Below, piece after piece: positions 6,024 to 9,850 of a stretch of DNA of 9,850 nt. The translations under genes were made by a program, and so were the position numbers. The DNA is from Microcaldota archaeon (lineage in GTDB: Archaea > Micrarchaeota > Micrarchaeia > Micrarchaeales > CABMGC01), in contig DAHVAU010000069.1 of NCBI GenBank assembly GCA_027314465.1, forward strand, positions 1-9,850, in the 5' to 3' direction. Every line of letters starts with the position of its first letter. Within the stretch, counting starts at the first letter, position 1. The notes beneath the pieces were generated by a model. The model did no database searches, was not told the origin of the DNA, and worked only from the letters and a program-made list of their open reading frames with translations.

Positions 6024-6036
6024 TTCTTGCAGGCAG
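6016..6036. terminator. Stem-loop between convergent rad50 and ftsZ2
   Basis: A perfect 7-bp inverted repeat, CTGCCTG-attcttg-CAGGCAG, spans the rad50 stop codon (6021-6023) and ends four bases before the stop codon of ftsZ2 (6040-6042). It would form the same hairpin in both convergent transcripts, so it could act as a shared 3' end or RNA-stabilising hairpin. There is no strong T-tract on either side, so classic archaeal T-rich termination is not evident. Confidence 0.45.
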
Positions 6037-6039
6037 CCC

Positions 6040-7074
6040 TCATATCGAGTCAAGACCTAACGGGTTCGAGCGACTATCATCTTCGTGCCCTATTACAGAC
6101 GAGCCCGTAACCCCTGTGAATATCGCTATTACCTCTATGCTGTCTCCTGCGTTGGGCTCAAGCCTGGCGCCCCATATTACGTTGGCGTTAGGCGCGCTGT
6201 TAGCGGTGAGCTTCTCCCCTATGGCGTTAGCCTCTCCAAGCGTCAGGCTGGGTCCTCCTGTTATGTGCAGCAGCACTCCTGTAGCGTTTGAGTAGTCTAC
6301 GTCCAGCAGTTTGTTCTTGAGCGTATCTCGCACTACATCCTCTACGCGGTTGGTTCCGCGTGCGCTGCCCACGCTTATCATTGCAAGTCCGCCAGCAGAC
6401 ATTATCGACCGCACATCTGCGAAGTCGAGGTTGATCGGGCTAGGTTGCGTTATTGCCTCGGTTATGCCCCTCACCGCCTTCATGGTTATCTCGTCCGCAA
6501 GAGCGAATGTCTTCTCTATCGGAAGGTTCGGATACAGGTTCACAAGCTTCTGGTTGTCTATTACTATGAGCGTGTCGAGATGCTGCCTAAGCTTCTGTAT
6601 TCCCCTCCTGGCGGTCTCGAGCCTGACCCTCTCAAGAGAGAACGGTATGGTAACAACCCCTATAACAATCGCGCCGTTGTCCTTTACCACTCTGCCGACT
6701 ATTGGTGCAGCTCCTGTGCCAGTCCCTCCGCCCATGCCCGCGCACAGAAAAACCATGTTCATGTCCCTGGTGAGCACCTCTATCTCATTGCGCGATATCT
6801 CGGCTGCCTTCTCTCCTATTTCAGGGTATCCTCCTGCTCCAAGCCCTCGCGTCAGGGCGCTACCAAGCATCAGCTTGGTCACGTTCGGGTTCATCATGTT
6901 GAGCTGCTTTGCGTCAGTATTGAATGCAAGAAGCGCAGCGCCTCGCACATCGACGTTGCTGAGTCTCTGTACAGTGTTGTTTCCACCGCCGCCTACACCA
7001 ACAACTCCGATTCTTGGCTTAAATAGATCATACTCTTCAAACGAGGAGGTCGAGTTTACCACGTTCCCATACAT
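6040..7074 (-). CDS. ftsZ2: Cell division GTPase FtsZ, FtsZ2 type
   Basis: The second FtsZ paralogue, 344 residues from ATG 7074. The nucleotide loop GVGGGGNN is at 26-33, the tubulin signature GGGTGTG at 115-121, and the T7 catalytic loop NLDFAD at 215-220. It resembles haloarchaeal FtsZ2, which drives constriction in the two-FtsZ system: compare LTRGLGAGG, the ITQPSPINLDFAD stretch, LLDVDYSNATGVLLHITGGP and VIWGARLE. The longest open frame begins upstream at 7158, but the extra 28 residues (including KIFILARR) come from the promoter. A TATA box at 7102-7111 and the normal N-terminal spacing (short variable tail, then KPRIGVVGVGG) both support 7074. The gene converges with rad50 and diverges from polX. 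The C-terminal tail is short and has no obvious long linker. Confidence 0.95.
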   Translation of the reverse strand: MYGNVVNSTSSFEEYDLFKPRIGVVGVGGGGNNTVQRLSNVDVRGAALLAFNTDAKQLNMMNPNVTKLMLGSALTRGLGAGGYPEIGEKAAEISRNEIEVLTRDMNMVFLCAGMGGGTGTGAAPIVGRVVKDNGAIVIGVVTIPFSLERVRLETARRGIQKLRQHLDTLIVIDNQKLVNLYPNLPIEKTFALADEITMKAVRGITEAITQPSPINLDFADVRSIMSAGGLAMISVGSARGTNRVEDVVRDTLKNKLLDVDYSNATGVLLHITGGPSLTLGEANAIGEKLTANSAPNANVIWGARLEPNAGDSIEVIAIFTGVTGSSVIGHEDDSRSNPLGLDSI

Positions 7075-7101
7075 AGTCGCACCGCTTCTATCTCTACGAG
7101 C

Positions 7102-7111
7102 TAAAATAAAT
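7102..7111 (-). promoter_or_regulatory. TATA box of ftsZ2
   Basis: ATTTATTTTA on the minus strand is centred about 32 bases before ATG 7074, so transcription would start a few bases upstream of that codon. It lies inside the longest open frame and therefore argues for the shorter protein. Confidence 0.55.
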
Positions 7112-7128
7112 ATCTTTCCGATGGCAGA

Positions 7129-7156
7129 GGGCATGCATGTAACACTGCGCATGCCC
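7129..7156. repeat. 8-bp inverted repeat in the ftsZ2/polX divergent promoter
   Basis: GGGCATGC at 7129-7136 and GCATGCCC at 7149-7156 are exact reverse complements with a 12-base spacer. The arm centres are 20 bases apart, close to two helical turns. It lies upstream of both predicted TATA boxes (7102-7111 for ftsZ2, 7167-7172 for polX), where a dimeric regulator could act on both genes. Each arm contains GCATGC, which is itself palindromic and occurs at several other places in the window, which weakens the case somewhat. Confidence 0.45.
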
Positions 7157-7166
7157 ATCCTCAGGG

Positions 7167-7172
7167 TTATTA
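7167..7172 (+). promoter_or_regulatory. Weak TATA-like box of polX
   Basis: TTATTA is centred about 26 bases before ATG 7196, the spacing expected for a leaderless transcript. The sequence is a weak match, and the call rests mainly on spacing. Confidence 0.3.
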
Positions 7173-7195
7173 CGCTTGACTGTAGCTATACCATC

Positions 7196-8926
7196 ATGCA
7201 GAACGCCAAGATCGCGCAGCTCCTGGGAGAGATAGCCGATATGCTCACCCTGGATACTCAGACCGACAGGAAGTTCGAGGTGCTAGCCTACAGGAAGGCA
7301 GCGCAGACTATAGGGAGCATGCAGGAGGACATAGGTGAAGTATATGCGAAGGGCGGACTGGACGCGCTGATGGAGCTTCCTGGGATTGGCAAGGGCATAG
7401 CCGGTGCCATAAAGGAGTATCTTGAGACAGGCAAGATTCCTAAGTATGAGGACCTGAAGAAGAGGTATCCTGTCGATTTCGCAACGCTTACCAAGATACA
7501 TGGGATGGGACCTAAGAGGATATTCCGGCTGTATGCTTCGCTCAAGATACGCAGCATAGACGATCTCAGGAAGGCAGTGGAGCAGCACAAGATCATGGGG
7601 CTTGAAGGGTTCGGGAAGCGCAGCGAGGAGGAGATAGCAAATGGCATAGCCCAGTTCGAGTCAGGACAGCAGCGCATGGCCCTGGGAAGAGCGCTGCCAG
7701 AGGCGGAGGCGATGGTCAGAAAGCTTGGCGGATCCGGCCTTGTAGGCAAGGTGGTAATAGCAGGCAGCACCAGGAGGATGAGGGAGACGGTGGGCGATCT
7801 AGACATACTTATCACCTCAGATGAGCCCGAGAAGGTCAGGAACTTCATAGCCAGGATGCCTGAGGTAGAGCGGGTGCTGCTGAGCGGGTCCACAAAGACG
7901 ACAGTAAGGCTGGCCATAGGCCTCAACTGCGACTTCAGGGTTGTCGAGGAGCAGAGCTTCGGTGCGGCCCTGCAGTACTTCACTGGCAACAAGGACCATA
8001 ACGTGAAGGTAAGGGAGATAGCCGTAGCGAAGGGGTATAAGCTGAACGAGTACGGGCTGTTCGACAAGATGGACAGGAATGTTGCTGGAGCGCAGGAGGA
8101 TGGCGTATACAAGGCCCTTGGCATGCAGGTAATGGATCCTGAGATGCGCGAGGACAGGGGCGAGGTGGAGCTCTCGCAGCGTAACAGGATACCGAAGGTT
8201 ATAAGACTGGAAGATATGCGGGGCGACCTTCACATGCACACGGTGGCTACTGACGGCAACAATACGATACTTGAGATGGCGAGCTATGCAAAGGGGCTGG
8301 GAAGGGAGTACATAGGCATAAGCGACCACAGCAAGTCCGAGTACCAGGCAGGGGGCCTGGATGACAAGGAGATGCTCAGGCACCTTGGCGAGATAGACAA
8401 GGCCAACAACAAGACTGAGGGGATAAGGATACTTAAGAGCGCTGAGATCGACATACTCAAGGACGGAAGCCTTGACCTGGACAGCAAGACAATGGACAGT
8501 ATGGACTACACGCTGTGCAGCATTCACACCAATCTAACCATGTCAAGGGGGGATATGACTAGGAGGGTCATCAAGGCCATGGAGAGTGGGCACATGTCCA
8601 TATGGGCCCATCCTACGGACAGGGTGATCAACCAGAGGGCGCCCATAGATATCGATCTTGACAGGGCGTTCCAGGCTGCAGAAGACAATGGCGTCATACT
8701 TGAGATAGACGGCTATCCTGACAGGATGGATCTCAACGACGAAAATATACTCAGGGCCAAGGAGTACAAGAAGATAAGGTTTGCAATTGACACCGACGCG
8801 CACAGGGATGAGCACCTGAATCTCATGAGATATGGGGTAAGCACGGCGAAGAGGGGCTGGCTGGAGCCTGGCAGGGTCGTGAACGCACTGCCATTGGATA
8901 AGCTGCTAAAGCAGCTGTGGAAATAG
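7196..8926 (+). CDS. polX: Family X DNA polymerase with PHP exonuclease domain
   Basis: A 576-residue repair polymerase of the normal length for bacterial/archaeal PolX, which fills short gaps in base excision repair. An N-terminal helix-hairpin-helix 8-kDa domain (residues about 1-70, LPGIGKGIAGAI) is followed by a fingers HhH (IHGMGPKRI). The nucleotidyltransferase palm has GSTRR starting at 190, the metal aspartates D201 and D203 (GDLD), and D246 (CDFRV). The C-terminal PHP domain starts near 340. It has HMH at 346-348, ISDHS, AEID, the SIH and AHP histidines, and DTDAH at 532-536. All expected metal ligands are present, so 3'-5' exonuclease activity is likely. I start at ATG 7196, where similarity begins; the frame is open far upstream only because it reads antisense through ftsZ2. 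The PIF1-like helicase gene follows. Confidence 0.95.
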   Translation: MQNAKIAQLLGEIADMLTLDTQTDRKFEVLAYRKAAQTIGSMQEDIGEVYAKGGLDALMELPGIGKGIAGAIKEYLETGKIPKYEDLKKRYPVDFATLTKIHGMGPKRIFRLYASLKIRSIDDLRKAVEQHKIMGLEGFGKRSEEEIANGIAQFESGQQRMALGRALPEAEAMVRKLGGSGLVGKVVIAGSTRRMRETVGDLDILITSDEPEKVRNFIARMPEVERVLLSGSTKTTVRLAIGLNCDFRVVEEQSFGAALQYFTGNKDHNVKVREIAVAKGYKLNEYGLFDKMDRNVAGAQEDGVYKALGMQVMDPEMREDRGEVELSQRNRIPKVIRLEDMRGDLHMHTVATDGNNTILEMASYAKGLGREYIGISDHSKSEYQAGGLDDKEMLRHLGEIDKANNKTEGIRILKSAEIDILKDGSLDLDSKTMDSMDYTLCSIHTNLTMSRGDMTRRVIKAMESGHMSIWAHPTDRVINQRAPIDIDLDRAFQAAEDNGVILEIDGYPDRMDLNDENILRAKEYKKIRFAIDTDAHRDEHLNLMRYGVSTAKRGWLEPGRVVNALPLDKLLKQLWK

Positions 8927-8934
8927 CCAAAAGC

Positions 8935-8942
8935 GATTAAAG
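8935..8942 (+). promoter_or_regulatory. Weak TATA-like box of the PIF1-like gene
   Basis: GATTAAAG in the 38-base gap after polX is centred about 26 bases before ATG 8965, again matching leaderless spacing. It is a weak match, and co-transcription with polX is an equally good explanation. Confidence 0.3.
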
Positions 8943-8964
8943 CATTCGTGCCGAAATACATGAC

Positions 8965-9850
8965 ATGCAGATTAATCTTGAGCCAAGGCTATCTGATGGG
9001 ATGCCCATAGAGCTAGACGACAGGTTCAAGTATGTCCTCAACATGATGGAGAATTCGAGGGAGAACATACTCCTAACTGGAAGGGCTGGCACCGGGAAGT
9101 CCACTCTTCTGGAGTACTTCAGGAGGGTCACGCGCAAGAGCGTTGCTGTGCTTGCTCCTACTGGCGTGGCTGCTCTAAACGTGCGCGGCCAGACCATACA
9201 CTCATTCTTCAAGTTCCGCCCGGATATAACTGTCGGCACGATCAGAAGGCTCTATCCGTCTCAGAAGCAGTTCTATCAGAATATAGACGTGATAGTAATA
9301 GACGAGGTATCCATGGTGAGGGCAGACCTATTCGACTGTATGGATGCGTTCATGAGGGCAAATGGCAAAGATCCCCGGCTTCCTTTCGGCGGAGTGCAGG
9401 TGGTGCTTGTCGGGGATCTCTACCAACTTCCTCCTGTAGTGACAAAGGATGAGGAAGGGATGTTCAACGGCCCTTACAGGAGCCAGTACTTCTTCGATTC
9501 GGAGGCGTTCGCAAAGCTTGGCGTAAAGCACGTTGAGCTGGAGAAGCACAGGAGGCAGACTGAGGAGTATTTCATAGAGCTGCTAAATGCTATACGCAGC
9601 AACACTATATCCGAGGCGCAGCTTGATGTGCTGAACATGAGGGTTGATGATTCATTCATGCCTGACTCTTCAAGGATGTACATAACCCTGACAACAACGA
9701 ACAGGATTGCGGATGAGATAAATTCCAGGGAACTTGCAAGGCTGGGCTCAATAGTGCATACATACAATGCTATGACTGGCGGCGACTTCGACAGCAAGAC
9801 GCTCCCTGCGGACAAAGTCCTTCAGGTGAAGGAGGGCATGCAGGTAATGA
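8965..9850 (+). CDS. PIF1-like DNA helicase (N-terminal part, cut by window edge)
   Basis: The frame runs from ATG 8965 to the right edge without a stop, giving 295 residues of a superfamily 1B helicase related to PIF1 and RecD2. These enzymes unwind DNA 5' to 3' and act on forks, Okazaki flaps or G-quadruplexes. Motif I (Walker A) is GRAGTGKST at 39-47. Motif Ia follows as APTGVAALNVRGQTIHSFF, a PIF1 hallmark. Motif II is VIVIDEVSM with D113-E114, and motif III is GDLYQLPPV beginning at 150. The region after about 180 continues with typical PIF1 content (VELEKHRRQ, then a TLTTTN motif where IDs of re-used loops occur). The C-terminal motifs V and VI lie outside. It follows polX by 38 bases on the same strand, which suggests a shared repair role. 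Confidence 0.9.
   Translation, partial: MQINLEPRLSDGMPIELDDRFKYVLNMMENSRENILLTGRAGTGKSTLLEYFRRVTRKSVAVLAPTGVAALNVRGQTIHSFFKFRPDITVGTIRRLYPSQKQFYQNIDVIVIDEVSMVRADLFDCMDAFMRANGKDPRLPFGGVQVVLVGDLYQLPPVVTKDEEGMFNGPYRSQYFFDSEAFAKLGVKHVELEKHRRQTEEYFIELLNAIRSNTISEAQLDVLNMRVDDSFMPDSSRMYITLTTTNRIADEINSRELARLGSIVHTYNAMTGGDFDSKTLPADKVLQVKEGMQVM

Noticed and set aside
5373..6053. A 226-residue minus-strand frame across the end of rad50
   Set aside because: It is antisense to the conserved Rad50 C-lobe, with no recognisable family.
6311..7195. A long open plus-strand extension of the polX frame, which would give an 871-residue protein
   Set aside because: It is antisense to ftsZ2 and lacks any family similarity; PolX similarity begins exactly at ATG 7196.
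7817..8527. A 236-residue minus-strand frame within polX
   Set aside because: It is antisense to the PolX palm and PHP domains; a shadow frame.

Overview
This window looks archaeal. It carries two FtsZ paralogues of the archaeal FtsZ1 and FtsZ2 types, the GTP-exchange factor aEF1B preceded by a four-CxxC zinc-ribbon protein, a Rad50 with zinc hook, an archaeal-style cytidylate kinase, and TATA boxes about 26 bases ahead of several start codons (leaderless or short-leader transcription). Base composition is moderate GC, and AGG (Arg) and ATA (Ile) codons are frequent. The compact layout and the Cys-rich thioredoxin-like tail at the left edge are reminiscent of small DPANN archaea (Micrarchaeota/ARMAN type), but that lineage guess is inference.

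Layout. The left edge holds the C-terminus of a thioredoxin-fold protein (+), then about 360 bases with no convincing gene. A minus-strand block follows, read right to left: a small ORF with a probable frameshift, ftsZ1, dihydrofolate reductase, a CMP-kinase-like P-loop kinase, and a short membrane ORF without a clear start. A tRNA-Arg(GCG) gene (-) sits at the head of this block and diverges from a plus-strand set: zinc-ribbon protein, aEF1B and rad50. rad50 converges on ftsZ2 (-), and a perfect 7-bp inverted repeat lies at the junction. ftsZ2 diverges from a family X DNA polymerase with a PHP domain (polX, +), which is followed by a PIF1-like helicase cut off by the right edge.

Functional themes. 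Cell division is represented by FtsZ1 and FtsZ2, about 3.2 kb apart. DNA repair and maintenance are represented by Rad50, PolX and the PIF1-like helicase. Nucleotide and folate supply is covered by DHFR and the cytidylate kinase, and translation by tRNA-Arg, the zinc ribbon and aEF1B. The usual Rad50 partners (Mre11, HerA, NurA) are not in the window.

I see no mobile element, CRISPR array or clearly new multigene system. The most notable non-gene signals are an 8-bp inverted repeat between the divergent ftsZ2 and polX promoters, a symmetric divergent TATA region between tRNA-Arg and the zinc-ribbon gene, the hairpin between rad50 and ftsZ2, and two places where a one-base change in a homopolymer would join short reading frames into a longer product.
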